Positions 22,587 to 33,817 of a DNA stretch of 64,000 bases are shown here, in pieces (position 1 is the stretch's first letter; every line of letters begins with the position of its first letter). The notes below the pieces were generated by a model, which was given only the letters and a program-made list of their open reading frames with translations, had not been told where the DNA came from and ran no database searches. The translations under genes and the position numbers were made by a program. Source of the DNA: Candidatus Endolissoclinum faulkneri L5. GTDB taxonomy: Bacteria > Pseudomonadota > Alphaproteobacteria > Thalassobaculales > Thalassobaculaceae. The stretch covers positions 243,444 to 307,443 of the forward strand of contig NZ_CP006745.1 of the NCBI RefSeq assembly GCF_000510265.1, written 5' to 3'.

Positions 22587-23312
22587 TTAATGCAAGTAAA
22601 GAGCGTCGGATAAATAAATGCAGGTAATGATCGTAAACACATAAGCCTGAAGTACCGCTACAAGCACCTCAAAAGCAGTCAAGGCTACCAAGAATAGCAA
22701 TGGTACAAAACCAGCTGCACCAAGAGAGATTACAAATCCGCCAAAGACTTTCATCATTGTATGCCCAGCCACCATGTTCGCAAACAATCTTACAGATAGG
22801 CTTATCGGACGCGAAAGATAAGATAAAATTTCGATGGGAATCAGCAAAGGAGCCATATATACAGGTGTCCCTGATGGTAAAAAGAATCTGAAGAACTTTG
22901 TACCATGCTTAATAATAGCGATAACAGTTATGCCTAAGAAGATTGCTATCGAGATAGCGAAGGTAACAATGATTTGACTAGTGAAAGTATAAGCGTACGG
23001 TAGTATACCTAACAAGTTACCCGCCAGAATAAACATAAATAATGAAAAGATCAAAGGAAAGTAAGCCATTCCTTCTATGCCTACATTTTCGGATACTATC
23101 TTAGTGGTAAATTCATAAGTCATTTCTGCGAGTGATTGAATTCGATTAGGAATCGTATAACTACTCTTTACCGATTGGGTAAGAAATGCGCTCACTAAAA
23201 TGGTAGCTATGATCATAAATAGTGCGGAATTGTTAAAGGATATGTCTATGCCAAATAGATGAAGTTCCGCACCAATCGGTTTAATCTGAAACTGTGCAAT
23301 TGAAGAGACCAA
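22587..23312 (-). CDS. atpB: ATP synthase F0 subunit a
   Basis: Stator channel protein that hands protons to the c-ring. It has 241 residues and several membrane helices; the essential Arg is in LSVRLFANMVAGH, and LLIPIEILSYLSRPISL precedes it. The start is TTG at 23312, supported by a strong AAGGGGG seven bases upstream and by the normal family N-terminus. The atpI gene that usually precedes atpB is not recognisable: 1.7 kb of non-coding DNA follows upstream. Confidence 0.95.
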   Translation of the reverse strand: MVSSIAQFQIKPIGAELHLFGIDISFNNSALFMIIATILVSAFLTQSVKSSYTIPNRIQSLAEMTYEFTTKIVSENVGIEGMAYFPLIFSLFMFILAGNLLGILPYAYTFTSQIIVTFAISIAIFLGITVIAIIKHGTKFFRFFLPSGTPVYMAPLLIPIEILSYLSRPISLSVRLFANMVAGHTMMKVFGGFVISLGAAGFVPLLFLVALTAFEVLVAVLQAYVFTIITCIYLSDALYLH

Positions 23313-23719
23313 CTAAAAACCCCCTTTTCGTTTTAGTTTGCGTTAGGATGGAGCTAAGTGAATCTAAAGTCTTTAGAAAAAGCATTTCGATCAGAAACCT
23401 AATGAAAAATAATAAATCAGCAAGCTAGTCAATAAAGTTCTTTCACTTCAGCAGTAGCATTTAAATAATAAAGATTTAACATTTGATCAACTAGCATTTA
23501 ATCTATATTAATCTGCTTAATCATTTCAGAAATTTTGTTCTCATCTAATAGTTTCCCAACAGACAAATATAACATTTGTTGGCAATTACAGTAATATTAA
23601 AAATTAATTACTACTTTAATAAACTTGCTATCGATGGGCAACAAGACAATTATGCAAATTTACCATAAGGTCCTAGAACATTCATTAGCTATGCTAGCTG
23701 CTTTCATAAAACGAAATTG

Positions 23720-23773
23720 TAAGTAGCATCATAGCATACACGAGTTTAAGTAGCATCATAGCATACACGAGTT
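23720..23773. repeat. Exact tandem duplication, 2 x 27 bp
   Basis: Identical units at 23720-23746 and 23747-23773. On the minus strand each copy carries TATGCTATGATG, a sequence also seen upstream of ispE (62478-62489). Confidence 0.92.
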
Positions 23774-23776
23774 ATG

Positions 23777-23805
23777 ACTTTATGCGCGGAAAATTCTAAA
23801 GTCAA
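23777..23805 (-). promoter_or_regulatory. Possible sigma70-type promoter toward atpB
   Basis: On the minus strand TTGACT is followed after 17 bases by TAAAGT. It lies about 465 bp before atpB. In such A+T-rich DNA this may be chance; only the good TTGAC hexamer and ideal spacing support it. Confidence 0.25.
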
Positions 23806-23880
23806 GAACGAGATTGCAAAAATAGTCCACGAGATTTATATCCGGATTTGTATTATTCTATTTTACAAAGACAGTTTATT

Positions 23881-23922
23881 ATACAAAGCATACTATTAGT
23901 AATACAAAGCATACTATTAGTA
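23881..23922. repeat. Exact tandem duplication, 2 x 21 bp
   Basis: Identical units at 23881-23901 and 23902-23922, each starting ATACAAAGCATACTATT. It is 108 bp from the 27-bp duplication. Confidence 0.9.
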
Positions 23923-25083
23923 GGTTTGTATTACCTTACTAAGGAGTGCGTTATCTCACTAACATAAAATAAAATTTTTTATGTTTAGAGACTACTTTAG
24001 CATCGATTGTATTTTTATTAGTAGCTCTTGCTTCAAAAAAGTGAAACGGTATTGGCATTACAGATAGCAAATTTTTTTAAAAACAAAGATGTACTTTGGC
24101 AAACCAGAAAAAGCATAATAGTTATGCTGCTAGCTTTCGCTTTTGCTAATAAAATCAACCTGTTGAATGTTAGGTAATTTATTTAAGATTTCTTAATCTT
24201 GTTTCTTGAATCCTTTCAAAATTAATAAGTACGATTGATTATGGAGGGGTCTAGTTATTATGTGTATTTAATCTAATATAATAATATCCTAATTTTAGTT
24301 GATTTTATCCTGAATTTTTACTAAAGATTGATCCTAATATTAATCGCTCAAGAATAGATTTTCTCGCAGTGTCTTCTACGTTAATGGGTTATCAGTGTAG
24401 CTTTCGGCTAGTTATTTTCCTTACAGTCATTGTTTTTTTAAGTTTAAGGTGAAGATCGAAACTTTCTCGAGCAGAGAGTTTATGTTGAGGTGATTATTTA
24501 AAACCATTATAGTCTAGAATTCGATATTTTACGATATCTCTCTCTCGTAGAGATTATTCTTTAATTATATCTTAAAAGTTTATTATCAACGATAAAATTA
24601 GCATAAAAATATGAACAGATTTACAATCTATCGATTTGTCTCTTTGGGCAGAAATTTGATTCTGATTTAACTACAGTATTGGTTATTTGATTATAAAAGT
24701 TATTCAATAAAGCTAAAAGAGAAATATTAGAGAGAGTAATATTCTAAGCTGAGTAATTATTACAATATTTTAGTTTACAATATTTTAGTATAGCTATTTA
24801 TTATTAAATTGTTTGTAATCAATAATGTTAAATTTATTTGGACTACTAAGTAATATTTATTGAGACTACTAAGTAATATAATAACTTTTGATGTATTTCT
24901 TATATCCTTAATATAATGCTGATATGACTTAGGTAATCGACCATTACATCAAAATGCATCGAAGAATGCCATAACGTTAATTGTGTATAAAAGATTAATT
25001 TTATTTTTGCATGTATTATATCGCATTCTGAAGTAACTTTAGTGTCCATCCCCGTAAGCTGATCCTTTTTAGTATTGCTTTGA

Positions 25084-25629
25084 TTAGTCAAAATAAGTAT
25101 CCTGCTTATTATCATCAGTTAACTTGTTGCGTGCGATAATTGCTTCACCTAAAGACCTAAGATGATTTCGTAGATTCATATCACGTATGCCGGTTACCTG
25201 AGCGTGAACAGCTGTTTTGTCGCTTTTTTCTAATGTAACCAAGGTTGATCGGTGTAATTTTGGTGATTTTAGTAGCACACCTTGCCGAATTTGTATTCTT
25301 GCCACTGTGGCACAGCCTAAGTAACTGTTTATTTTGTCAATGATTTGAGTAGATAAATACTGTATTTCTAGGGCATTACCAGATAGGGAGACAATTTTTA
25401 GTATAGCTCCATGACTTTTACCGTATGGGAAATGGAGTGATTCAGGAGCACAGCATTGCGCTAGATTATTGCCAACGATTTGTCTCCACCGCTTAGGTAT
25501 AATTCCTTTTACGAATCCACGCTTATGAAACAGTGGATCAATTAATTCTGGTGCAAAGTAGGAAAATGGACGTAAGCCGCTACGACGAAGCTTTCTTGTT
25601 CTATCCCTTTTTTTTCTAACATTTTGCAT
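25084..25629 (-). CDS. DciA/DUF721-family protein
   Basis: DUF721 proteins include DciA, the bacterial loader or partner of the replicative helicase in lineages without DnaC. It has 181 residues. The family part is about residues 25-115: RGF.KG.IP.RW..IVG..LA..C.P, then GA.LKI.S.SG.ALEIQ, and IDKINSYLG..TVARI.I.QG, which forms the KH-like core. A basic N-terminus (KKRDRTRKLRR) precedes it. Gene neighbours such as thioredoxin or smc, common next to this family in the class, are absent. Function as helicase loader is inferred from family and host class, not shown here. Confidence 0.8.
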   Translation of the reverse strand: MQNVRKKRDRTRKLRRSGLRPFSYFAPELIDPLFHKRGFVKGIIPKRWRQIVGNNLAQCCAPESLHFPYGKSHGAILKIVSLSGNALEIQYLSTQIIDKINSYLGCATVARIQIRQGVLLKSPKLHRSTLVTLEKSDKTAVHAQVTGIRDMNLRNHLRSLGEAIIARNKLTDDNKQDTYFD

Positions 25630-25840
25630 GCTTTTGCAGTTAATAAATTAAAGCTTAATAGTTATTATAGAATGTTGAATTTTACTGTTTGTGTTGATGA
25701 TATCATTTATAATTGAAAATTGTTTAATATCTTCTATAGATTTAGACTGGTAGTTTACCCCAAGGCAATGATTATTTTTGTACGCTTTTAAGCGTATATT
25801 CGCTTAGCCAATATTAATTGAAATCATGCTATATTTTTAT

Positions 25841-25874
25841 TCTATATCTAAATATTATCTATATCTAAATATTA
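25841..25874. repeat. Exact tandem duplication, 2 x 17 bp
   Basis: The unit TCTATATCTAAATATTA occurs at 25841-25857 and 25858-25874. Confidence 0.88.
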
Positions 25875-26390
25875 AGAACGTAGTATAATAATTGCATCTA
25901 TATTATAGAGCCAGAAATTAGCAGCAATTTTTGCTAAAAATTTAATTTTGTTTTTTTTAAATAATTGTAGTTTACTAAGCGTTATATTAGTTTTACTCAT
26001 AATAAAATAATTTTAGCTATAAATATCTACATCACCGGTATCGATTGCTAGTTTACTTATTTTAATTTGCTATTCAAGTTCGTCGAATAGAGCAAAATAC
26101 TATATAGAAGTCTTCTTATCAACCACAGTGCTGTAGTTTTATTCATTTGTTTCCATAATGTAGATATTTATGTTGTCTTGAAGGTTGCTCCAAGCAGTAC
26201 CCAGAGAATTTTATTTGCATTCACGTTCAATAGGCATGATATATTTTCTATATTGGACATCGCATAGTGCCTAGCATTTATTATACTTACTCCTAGTAAG
26301 TATTGTCTATAAGTTAATTTGATTATTAACGATCCTTTATTTGTTGCATTTAATTTTACTGACTGTATTCAGATTTTATATATAAAATTG

Positions 26391-26430
26391 TATAAATAAG
26401 TAATATTATCTATAAATAAGTAATATTATC
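26391..26430. repeat. Exact tandem duplication, 2 x 20 bp
   Basis: The unit TATAAATAAGTAATATTATC occurs at 26391-26410 and 26411-26430. Confidence 0.9.
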
Positions 26431-26930
26431 AATTAATATTATGGAAAAATTGTATTTTCTATACATAATACTTAAACGTATACTACTAATATTTGCTAAT
26501 TTGCAGAATACTGAATTTACTAAATACTACTATAATTAATTTATCGTATTTAGGCATTTCATAGATAAATCTTTTAACTATTTTATAATCTACTGGCCAA
26601 TTGAGAAATTAGGATGTTAATATTTTGCATGCCTATAATATTTGTATATTGCTAAACAATATCCATTTAAACGTTAATTTTGGGTGTGCATTAATGAATG
26701 AGCGAATAATATTTTTTAATTTTTATTGTCATAGAGTAAGGAATGATATAGAATAGCGTTAGCTAAATTGATTTTAGCAGATAGTTTTTGAATTATATAC
26801 ATTTTGATCAATTTCTCGTGCAATAATTTTGCTGTTAAGCTTTAAGTAATAAATTAATTTAGCAAGCAGATGATTTATATTTTTGTCTGCTTTTTGCGTG
26901 GTATATCTTGCTCAAGTGCGTGTTGATAAA

Positions 26931-28238
26931 ATGAAGTTGAATAATCTTGAGTCGTTCTGGATGCCGTTTACCTCTAATCGCGACTTTAAGCATAATCCTC
27001 GCCTACTTGTAAGGGCCGAGGGTGTGTATTATACCACAACAGATGGTAGACAAGTGCTAGATGGTACCTCAGGATTATGGTGTTCTAATGCTGGACACTG
27101 CCGCAAGTCAATTGTTGATGCAATTAAAAAACAGGCGGAACTTCTTGACTTTGCTCCAACGTTTCAGATAGGACATCCTTTATCATTCGAGTTTGCTGAA
27201 CGTTTAATCCATATGGTCCAGGGATTTAGTCACATTTTTTTTACTAATTCTGGATCAGAATCTATTGATACTGCACTGAAGATCGCTTTAGCATATCATT
27301 ATTCTCGTGGAAGTACGACACGTACTAGATTTATTGCTCGTGAGCGAAGCTATCATGGGGTTAATTTTGGGGGTGTTTCGATTGGTGGAATTTCAGCTAA
27401 TCGAAAGCAATTTTCTAGCTTGTTAAATGGTGTTGATTATATATGTCATACTCATAATATCAAACATAATGCTTATAGCAAAGGTGAACCGGAATGGGGT
27501 ATGCATCTAGCCGATGATTTAGAACGGTTGTTTGTTTTGCATGATTCATCTACCATAGCTGCTGTTATTGTCGAACCATTAGCAGGATCTACTGGCGTGC
27601 TTGTACCTCCGAAGGGATATCTGGGTCGTTTACGAGAGATTTGTGATGCGCACGACATATTACTGATTTTTGATGAGGTGATTACTGGTTTTGGACGTAT
27701 CGGTACAGCGTTCGCTAGTGATTATTTTGCTGTAAAACCTGATATCTTTACTACGGCTAAAGGCATTACGAATGCTACAGTCCCCATGGGGGCAGTGTTT
27801 TGCCGAAATGGTATTTATGAAGCTTTTATGGATGCGCCGGAAGGTGCTATTGAGTTATTTCATGGATATACATGTTCTGGTCACCCGGTTGCTTGCGCAG
27901 CAGGCCTTGCTACTATTGAATTGTACCAAAATGAAGAACTATTCAAGAGATCAGCTGAATTAGCACCTTACTTGGAAGAAGCCGTGCATTCCTTAAAAGG
28001 CAATAAACATGTTGTTGATATTCGCAATCTTGGCATGATTGCTGCGATTGAATTAGAAGGCGTCAATAATAAACCCACTGTGCGTGCAATGGAAGCCTTT
28101 AAGCAATGTTATGATAAAGGTTTATTGATTCGCACTACCGGTGATACCATTGCATTATCACCTCCGTTAATCATTGAAAAGAATCAGATTGACTTTATTA
28201 TCGATGTCATTCGCAGAGTACTACGAAGTATAAATTAA
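26931..28238 (+). CDS. Omega-amino acid--pyruvate transaminase (class III aminotransferase)
   Basis: PLP enzyme that moves the terminal amino group of beta-alanine or similar amines to pyruvate. It has 435 residues from the ATG at 26931; the open frame extends 16 codons upstream, but the family N-terminus (LESFWMPFT) begins just after this ATG. Seen: SGLWCSNAGHC near residue 45, the phosphate-binding NSGSES, the Asp-containing IFDEVITGFGR, and PLP Lys277 in TTAKGITN. Full family length and all key residues are present. The subfamily is close to beta-alanine:pyruvate transaminases, but substrate cannot be fixed from sequence alone. It stands alone between spacers. Confidence 0.88.
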   Translation: MKLNNLESFWMPFTSNRDFKHNPRLLVRAEGVYYTTTDGRQVLDGTSGLWCSNAGHCRKSIVDAIKKQAELLDFAPTFQIGHPLSFEFAERLIHMVQGFSHIFFTNSGSESIDTALKIALAYHYSRGSTTRTRFIARERSYHGVNFGGVSIGGISANRKQFSSLLNGVDYICHTHNIKHNAYSKGEPEWGMHLADDLERLFVLHDSSTIAAVIVEPLAGSTGVLVPPKGYLGRLREICDAHDILLIFDEVITGFGRIGTAFASDYFAVKPDIFTTAKGITNATVPMGAVFCRNGIYEAFMDAPEGAIELFHGYTCSGHPVACAAGLATIELYQNEELFKRSAELAPYLEEAVHSLKGNKHVVDIRNLGMIAAIELEGVNNKPTVRAMEAFKQCYDKGLLIRTTGDTIALSPPLIIEKNQIDFIIDVIRRVLRSIN

Positions 28239-28672
28239 TTTCTATTAATGACATCGTTGTATTTTTACTTTTGTTTTTTACTGTAATTTATTAGAAAAAT
28301 TAATTTTTTTTAGAAAAATTTTATAAATAACATAGCATTTGAATAGAGATAATATAGCTTATGGGGTACTACTGCTATTTAGTTTAAGGTTCATATGGTA
28401 TTCGAAGTTGTTTAATTTAATTAAAAATTCATGCAATTTAGAAAATTGCTCTTTCTCAGAAATAACGCAGATAGTAGTTGATTAAGCTATTAGTTAAGAT
28501 CTTATAATAATTGTACATTGTAGCTATTTTTGTGTAACAATTTGTATTGTTGAGGTAATTTCATTGGTAAGGCGGTTTGCTTTATGCAGGGATAATTTTT
28601 ATTGTTAGTTAATGCATAATAGCTCCTAGTGTTGATCGGTTTTTGAGCAAAGTTACATGCATGTTACCTTAA
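28239..28672. other. Spacer, no gene seen
   Basis: 434 bp between the transaminase gene and tRNA-Pro. It contains only a rough repeat of TTAGAAAAATT near 28290-28320. Confidence 0.6.
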
Positions 28673-28746
28673 TCGGGGAGAGAGGATTTGAACCTCCGGC
28701 CCCTGCCTCCCGAAGACAGTGCTCTACCATGCTGAGCTACTCCCCG
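28673..28746 (-). tRNA. tRNA-Pro (anticodon CGG)
   Basis: On the minus strand a complete cloverleaf: acceptor CGGGGAG/CTCCCCG with discriminator A, D-arm GCTCAGCATGGTAGAGC, anticodon stem CTGTC/GGCAG with loop TTCGGGA (anticodon CGG), and T-arm GGAGG/CCTCT around TTCAAAT. The 3' CCA is not encoded. It is 74 nt, isolated from other RNA genes. Confidence 0.95.
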
Positions 28747-29404
28747 ACTAAATTAGCTATCAAACTTGTTTTTATCGATTATTAAATATTCAATAATTTA
28801 ACTATACAATATTAAATTTTTTCTTGTTAGCTAAAGCCATCTTCTATAAAAATTTAGTCTCTAATGTATTAAAAGAGAGCTTTTATTATCTGAATAACGT
28901 GAATTTTTATTCATTTTTGTAGATTATCATTTGATCATTTCAGATATTATATAGTTTTAGAATATCTATTCAATATGATTTTTATCACGAAAGAATTTTT
29001 GCTAGTTTATAAAAATTGATCAGTCTAGAGCTTAATCTTTCGATTAATGAATAATATTTTTCTTTGTTACCTTCTAGCATTAGAATGATAAATTTAGCAC
29101 ATGCTTACATAATTAATAATCTCAAATGATTGTCCAAAGTTTAATACTACCTTTTGTTAATACGCGTAGCAAAAAAAAATTATCGGCATAAACGTTATGC
29201 TTAAAGTAAATGAAGAATGTAACTTAGCTTAAAAAAGTATTGAATTGTTAAAAATAATCCAAAATTGATAGACCACTCCGTAACCATAGTTACTAGTCTA
29301 TTATTTTAGATTTTGTGTTAGGTTTGCAGATCAAAGCTTGTGCGATTTCAATCAGTATAGGTAAGTAGTTTAAAGCTAGGTACTGAGAGTGCTGTAATTT
29401 TTGG
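28747..29404. other. Spacer, no gene seen
   Basis: About 660 bp between tRNA-Pro and the 3' end of metH. A+T-rich, without notable repeat or remnant. Confidence 0.6.
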
Positions 29405-32044
29405 TTAAACTTCTGATCTCATTTTCTCCGTATCGTAGGCTAGCGATGAAGCTAACCAACGCTCTACTGATTTTGTTGGCATTCCCTTTCGCTGAGCATA
29501 ATCTTCAACTTGATCTCGTTCAATTTTACCGAGGCCAAAATAGCGAGCAGATGGATGAGAAAAATACCAACCAGAAACTGATGAGGCTGGCCACATAGCA
29601 AATGATTTAGTTAGGTTAACACCTACTTGCTTTTCAGCGTCCAGTAAATCAAATAGGGTTTTCTTTTCAGTGTGATCTGGACAGGCTGGGTAGCCAGGCG
29701 CTGGGCGAATTCCTCGGTAGTCTTCTGCGATGAGACGTTCGTTGGATAGATCCTCATCGGGCGCATAACCCCAAAATTCGCGACGTACTCTCTCATGTAA
29801 ACGTTCAGCAAAAGCTTCTGCGAGACGGTCTGCTAGTGCTTTTAATAGAATAGAATTGTATACATCTCCAATTTCTTCAAAATTTTTGGCCTTTTCTTGA
29901 ATTTCTTTGCCGGCAGTAACAGCAAATCCTCCTAACCAATCGTTGCCACTAGGCGATATGTAGTCAGATAAAGCTAGATTTGCTCTATTTGAATCGCGTG
30001 GAATTTGTTGGCGTAAAGTGTGAACAACAAACTCCCCATCACTAGTCGTCAGTAGGATATCATCCATCTCAGCTTTTGCTGCCCAAAAACCTATCACTGC
30101 ACGAGGTCTAGCCCATTCGTTATCTATTATTTGTTTTAACATATCTTTAGCGTCGTTCCATAACGAGCTAGCGGTCTTGCCAACAACTGGATCATCAATG
30201 ATATCAGGAAAACGTCCTCGCAGCTCCCAAGTAGCGAAGAAGGGGTGCCAATCGATTCTATTGATCAATTCTTGTAGTGGATAATTATCAAACACCTTAA
30301 TACCTTCAAAAGTAGGCTTGGGTGGTTGATAGTTGATCCATTCAAATTTCGATCTGTTAGACCGAGCCGCATCGATTGTAATTCTATTACGATCGATGCG
30401 GCTAATGTATCTTTTCTCAGCTATACTATGATATTCGGCGCGGATACTTTTCGCATAAGCGAAGCGTCTATTGGACGATAGCAATTCCTGAACTACTCCT
30501 ACTGAACGGCTAGCATCTGTCACATGCACAACTGGCCCATTATATGTTGGATCAATTTTTACTGCTGTATGTATCTTCGAAGTTGTGGCTCCACCAATCA
30601 GTAATGGCAATTCTAGTTTTTCACGCTGCATTTCAGATGCGACATACACCATCTCATCTAAGCTCGGAGTAATTAGACCCGAAAGACCAATAATATCTAC
30701 TTTTTCTTTAACAGCAACTTCTAATATTTTCGCGCAAGGCACCATTACTCCTAAGTCAATAACTTTATAGTTATTACATTGCAATACAACACCAACGATA
30801 TTTTTGCCTATGTCGTGAACATCGCCATTGACAGTAGCCATTAAGATCGTACCCTTCCCAGGGCGCCCCGCATCTTTTTTCTTTTCGATATAAGGCAGCA
30901 AGATAGAGACAGCCTTTTTCATAACACGGGCTGATTTTACTACTTGAGGCAAGAACATCTTTCCTGCGCCAAACAAATCACCTACTAAGTTCATGCCGTT
31001 CATTAGCGGGATTTCAATGACTTGAATTGGCTGGTCGTATTTTTTTCGCGCTTCCTCTACATCTATATCAACAAAATCGCTAATGCCGTGTACTAAAGCA
31101 TGCTCTAGACGTTTATCTACGGTCTGTTCACGCCATGTATGATCAATTATCTTGGTAATTCCGCTAGAACCGCGATACCTTTCAGCAATCTCTAGCATTC
31201 GATCAGTAGCATTATTGGATCGGTTTAGTAAAACATCCTCAATTCGTTCTCGCAAATCCTCAGGGATATTCTGATACACAGGCAGAGATCCTGCATTAAC
31301 GATAGCCATATCTAGCCCAGCTTTGATTGCATGGTACAAAAAGCAAGCGTGCATAGCTTCACGCACCACGTTATTACCGCGGAATGCAAAAGATACGTTG
31401 GATACACCCCCTGAAACATGAGCGTATGGCAGGTTTTTTTTAATTAACTTAGTACCTTCGAAGAAGGCTCGTGCATAATCGTTATGCTCATCGATACCAG
31501 TTGCTACAGCAAAAATGTTTGGGTCAAAGATGATATCTTCGGGAGGAAAATCAATTTCTTTTAATAGGATGTCGTAGGCTCGCTTGCAGATCGCATATTT
31601 GCGTTCAGCGGTCTCAGCCTGACCTTGTTCATCAAAAGCCATAACTACCATAGCCGCTCCATAACGGCGTACTAATCTCGCCTGCTTAAGAAACTGTTCT
31701 TTACCTTCTTTCAGGCTTATTGAATTAACAATGCTTTTACCCTGTAGGCATTTTAAACCAGCCTCTATTACTGACCATTTAGAGCTATCTATCATTATCG
31801 GTACGCGGCTAATGTCTGGCTCACTAGCGATCAAGTTTAAGTATGTGGACATTTCAGCTTCGCTGTTAAGCAAGCCTTCATCCATATTCACGTCAAGGAT
31901 TTGAGCACCGCCGTCCACCTGTTGTCGGGCAATTTCAAGAGCAATATCATATTGACTTTCAGAGATTAGTTTGCGAAAACGCGCCGAGCCAGTAACGTTA
32001 GTTCGCTCTCCTATGTTGACAAATGTACTAGTGATTCTTGTCAC
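29405..32044 (-). CDS. metH: Methionine synthase (B12-dependent), C-terminal polypeptide: folate, cobalamin and activation domains
   Basis: Transfers the methyl group of methyl-tetrahydrofolate through cobalamin to homocysteine. It has 879 residues holding, in order, the pterin-binding domain ([11 protein letters not shown] at the start), the cobalamin cap and Rossmann domain with the axial ligand His410 in DVHDIGKN, and the AdoMet-dependent activation domain from about residue 570 (the final part reads [21 protein letters not shown]). The homocysteine domain is in the next gene upstream, whose TGA overlaps this GTG start by 4 bases (GTGA), so they are translationally coupled. A two-gene MetH is known in many alphaproteobacteria. 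It requires cobalamin, so the cell must make or import it. A decayed copy of its 3' part lies at 17.9-18.4 kb. Confidence 0.96.
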   Translation of the reverse strand: MTRITSTFVNIGERTNVTGSARFRKLISESQYDIALEIARQQVDGGAQILDVNMDEGLLNSEAEMSTYLNLIASEPDISRVPIMIDSSKWSVIEAGLKCLQGKSIVNSISLKEGKEQFLKQARLVRRYGAAMVVMAFDEQGQAETAERKYAICKRAYDILLKEIDFPPEDIIFDPNIFAVATGIDEHNDYARAFFEGTKLIKKNLPYAHVSGGVSNVSFAFRGNNVVREAMHACFLYHAIKAGLDMAIVNAGSLPVYQNIPEDLRERIEDVLLNRSNNATDRMLEIAERYRGSSGITKIIDHTWREQTVDKRLEHALVHGISDFVDIDVEEARKKYDQPIQVIEIPLMNGMNLVGDLFGAGKMFLPQVVKSARVMKKAVSILLPYIEKKKDAGRPGKGTILMATVNGDVHDIGKNIVGVVLQCNNYKVIDLGVMVPCAKILEVAVKEKVDIIGLSGLITPSLDEMVYVASEMQREKLELPLLIGGATTSKIHTAVKIDPTYNGPVVHVTDASRSVGVVQELLSSNRRFAYAKSIRAEYHSIAEKRYISRIDRNRITIDAARSNRSKFEWINYQPPKPTFEGIKVFDNYPLQELINRIDWHPFFATWELRGRFPDIIDDPVVGKTASSLWNDAKDMLKQIIDNEWARPRAVIGFWAAKAEMDDILLTTSDGEFVVHTLRQQIPRDSNRANLALSDYISPSGNDWLGGFAVTAGKEIQEKAKNFEEIGDVYNSILLKALADRLAEAFAERLHERVRREFWGYAPDEDLSNERLIAEDYRGIRPAPGYPACPDHTEKKTLFDLLDAEKQVGVNLTKSFAMWPASSVSGWYFSHPSARYFGLGKIERDQVEDYAQRKGMPTKSVERWLASSLAYDTEKMRSEV

Positions 32045-33102
32045 AATGTGCTCCTTAGGTCAAATGGTTCCAGACCAGATAAGCGTAGTCGGCGCGATAG
32101 ATGAGGTACAACACGTGGGGTTATGCCACGCACACGATTAGAAATCGCTGCTATATGTGCTGGAGTTGTCCCACAACAACCGCCGACTATATTTACTAAT
32201 CCTTCTTTTGCCCATTGAGCAATATGGGAAGCGGTCTGTTCTGGTTTCTCATCATAACCACCAAATTCGTTCGGTAAGCCAGCATTGGGGTGTGCTGAAA
32301 TCATGACATCAGCTACTCGAGATAGCTCAGCTATATGTGGGCGTAGATCTTTAGCTCCTAGCGCGCAGTTAAAGCCAACGCTAAAAGGATTGACATGACG
32401 TAGCGAATTCCAGAACGCTTCTGGTGTTTGCCCAGAGAGGGTACGACCAGAAAGATCAGTAATAGTACCACTCAGCATAATCGGTAGTTTAACATCTAAT
32501 TTGTCAAAAGCCTGCTCGATTGCAAACAAAGCCGCTTTTGCATTAAGTGTATCGAAGATAGTCTCAACCAGGATTATATCAACGCCGCCTTCGATGAGTG
32601 CTAAAGTTGCTTCAAGATAAGCATCGCGAAGCTTATCAAAAGTGATATTACGTGCTCCTGGATCAGAAACGTTTGGTGAGATTGATGCGGTGCGATTAGT
32701 TGGTCCAAGACATCCGGCTACGAAAGTTCTTACTCCTTTTGCAACACATACTTTATCAGCGGCACGGCGGGCTATTCGCGCACCTTCGAAATTAATTTCT
32801 CTTGCTAAATGAGCAAGGCCATAATCCGCTTGGCTGATCGATGTTGCATTGAAAGTATTAGTTTGAGCAATATCAGAGCCCGCATTAAAATATTGAAGAT
32901 GTATATCTTCAATTTTATCTGGTTGAGATAAGTTCAATATATCATTGTCCCCCTTTAGCGCATGGCTCGCATCAGTGAAACGCTCTCCGCGAAAATCATT
33001 CTCTGTTAAGCTCATTTTTTGAATCATAGTACCCATAGCACCGTCTAAGATAACGATTCTCTGTTTAGTAAGATGCGAAAGTTGCAATGCATCTGCAGTC
33101 AT
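32041..33102 (-). CDS. metH: Methionine synthase (B12-dependent), N-terminal polypeptide: homocysteine S-methyltransferase domain
   Basis: Binds and activates homocysteine through zinc for methylation by the cobalamin half encoded next. It has 353 residues, matching the first barrel of E. coli MetH. Zinc ligands are visible: Cys246 in GFNCALG, and Cys309 and Cys310 in GGCCGTT. The N-terminal [11 protein letters not shown] is typical. GGAGAGAG lies about five bases before the ATG at 33102, so this gene carries the ribosome entry for the pair. It overlaps the C-terminal gene by 4 bases. metF lies 716 bp upstream on the same strand, giving a metF-metH(N)-metH(C) order. Confidence 0.96.
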   Translation of the reverse strand: MTADALQLSHLTKQRIVILDGAMGTMIQKMSLTENDFRGERFTDASHALKGDNDILNLSQPDKIEDIHLQYFNAGSDIAQTNTFNATSISQADYGLAHLAREINFEGARIARRAADKVCVAKGVRTFVAGCLGPTNRTASISPNVSDPGARNITFDKLRDAYLEATLALIEGGVDIILVETIFDTLNAKAALFAIEQAFDKLDVKLPIMLSGTITDLSGRTLSGQTPEAFWNSLRHVNPFSVGFNCALGAKDLRPHIAELSRVADVMISAHPNAGLPNEFGGYDEKPEQTASHIAQWAKEGLVNIVGGCCGTTPAHIAAISNRVRGITPRVVPHLSRRLRLSGLEPFDLRSTL

Positions 33103-33817
33103 CCACTCTCTCCAAATTTATCAATAACCACAAGCAATATTCCACATCTCCGTTTAGTTTTTAGTATTTCAGACATAATATAGTTACTTTGAGTTTCCTT
33201 AGCCACCAGCAGCGATATCTTCTATCAGAGATAAGGCAGAGATAAGGATGCTGCGGAAATAAGGATAGATTTGTAATGACATATTATTGTTCCAAGCTAC
33301 ACCAAAGTCTTTTTGTATTCTAAACATCCCTAATACCACAACACAAGCAGCAAAATTACATAAAAACACTTCGAGTTAGCTTTTGTTTGTTTCATATTCA
33401 ATATCTTAAAATTATTTTTATTGGTTAATATCGCTAAGCTAATCAATAAAATTCACTTAATAAGATTACAGCGCTATTTGCTAGCTTCTACAAAATCATG
33501 CTATGATTAGATTAAGGTTAAAAATAGAATTTTACTGATTCATGTTCTGCTGTTGAACTAAAACTAATTGATAATATCTTAATATATAATATCTTAATAT
33601 ATTAGATAACATCACAGTGATAACAAACATCACAGTGATAACATCACAGTTTTTCATTATTAGCTTTATAACTCTTAGTTTTATTAGCAAGGATATTTTT
33701 GTTTAAAACTATGTTTCAGCATATTCAAAGAAGAACTATTCATCATTCAGCAAAAAACTGGCAAGCCAGGGATGAAAGACCATTACTTATAGTCTTTTGC
33801 TTATTGCGTAGCTCGAA
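33103..33817. other. metF-metH spacer with short duplications
   Basis: 715 bp. It has an exact 15-bp duplication at 33571-33600 and an 18-bp unit repeated with a partial third copy at 33608-33650. A less A+T-rich stretch at 33195-33260 could be an old remnant, not identified. No riboswitch fold recognised. Confidence 0.55.
33571..33650. repeat. Two adjacent tandem duplications (15 bp and 18 bp units)
   Basis: ATAATATCTTAATAT occurs twice at 33571-33600. AACATCACAGTGATAACA then occurs at 33608-33625 and 33626-33643, and a partial third copy, starting from the last AACA of the second, runs to about 33650. Confidence 0.85.

Larger units (their letters stand above)
23313..25083. other. Spacer upstream of the atp genes with tandem duplications
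   Basis: About 1.8 kb. Two exact tandem duplications lie at 23720-23773 and 23881-23922, and looser ones near 24765-24790 and 24840-24879. I searched the minus strand for an atpI remnant and found none I could defend. Confidence 0.6.
25630..26930. other. Spacer with two tandem duplications
   Basis: About 1.3 kb upstream of both the DUF721 gene and the transaminase gene. It contains duplications at 25841-25874 and 26391-26430. No gene recognised. Confidence 0.6.

Noticed and set aside
23720-23922. CRISPR-like array from repeated units
   Set aside because: Units are directly adjacent with no spacers, and only two copies each.
24900-25115. 71-codon minus-strand frame overlapping the DUF721 gene end
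   Set aside because: Overlaps the real stop region in another frame and lacks protein-like pattern.
32041-32044. metH as a frameshifted pseudogene
   Set aside because: The two parts overlap by GTGA with a proper stop and start between domains, as in other alphaproteobacteria; both are full length.
33103-33817. SAM, SAH or cobalamin riboswitch before metH or metF
   Set aside because: I looked for conserved core boxes upstream of both genes and found none; A+T-rich repeats fill the space.
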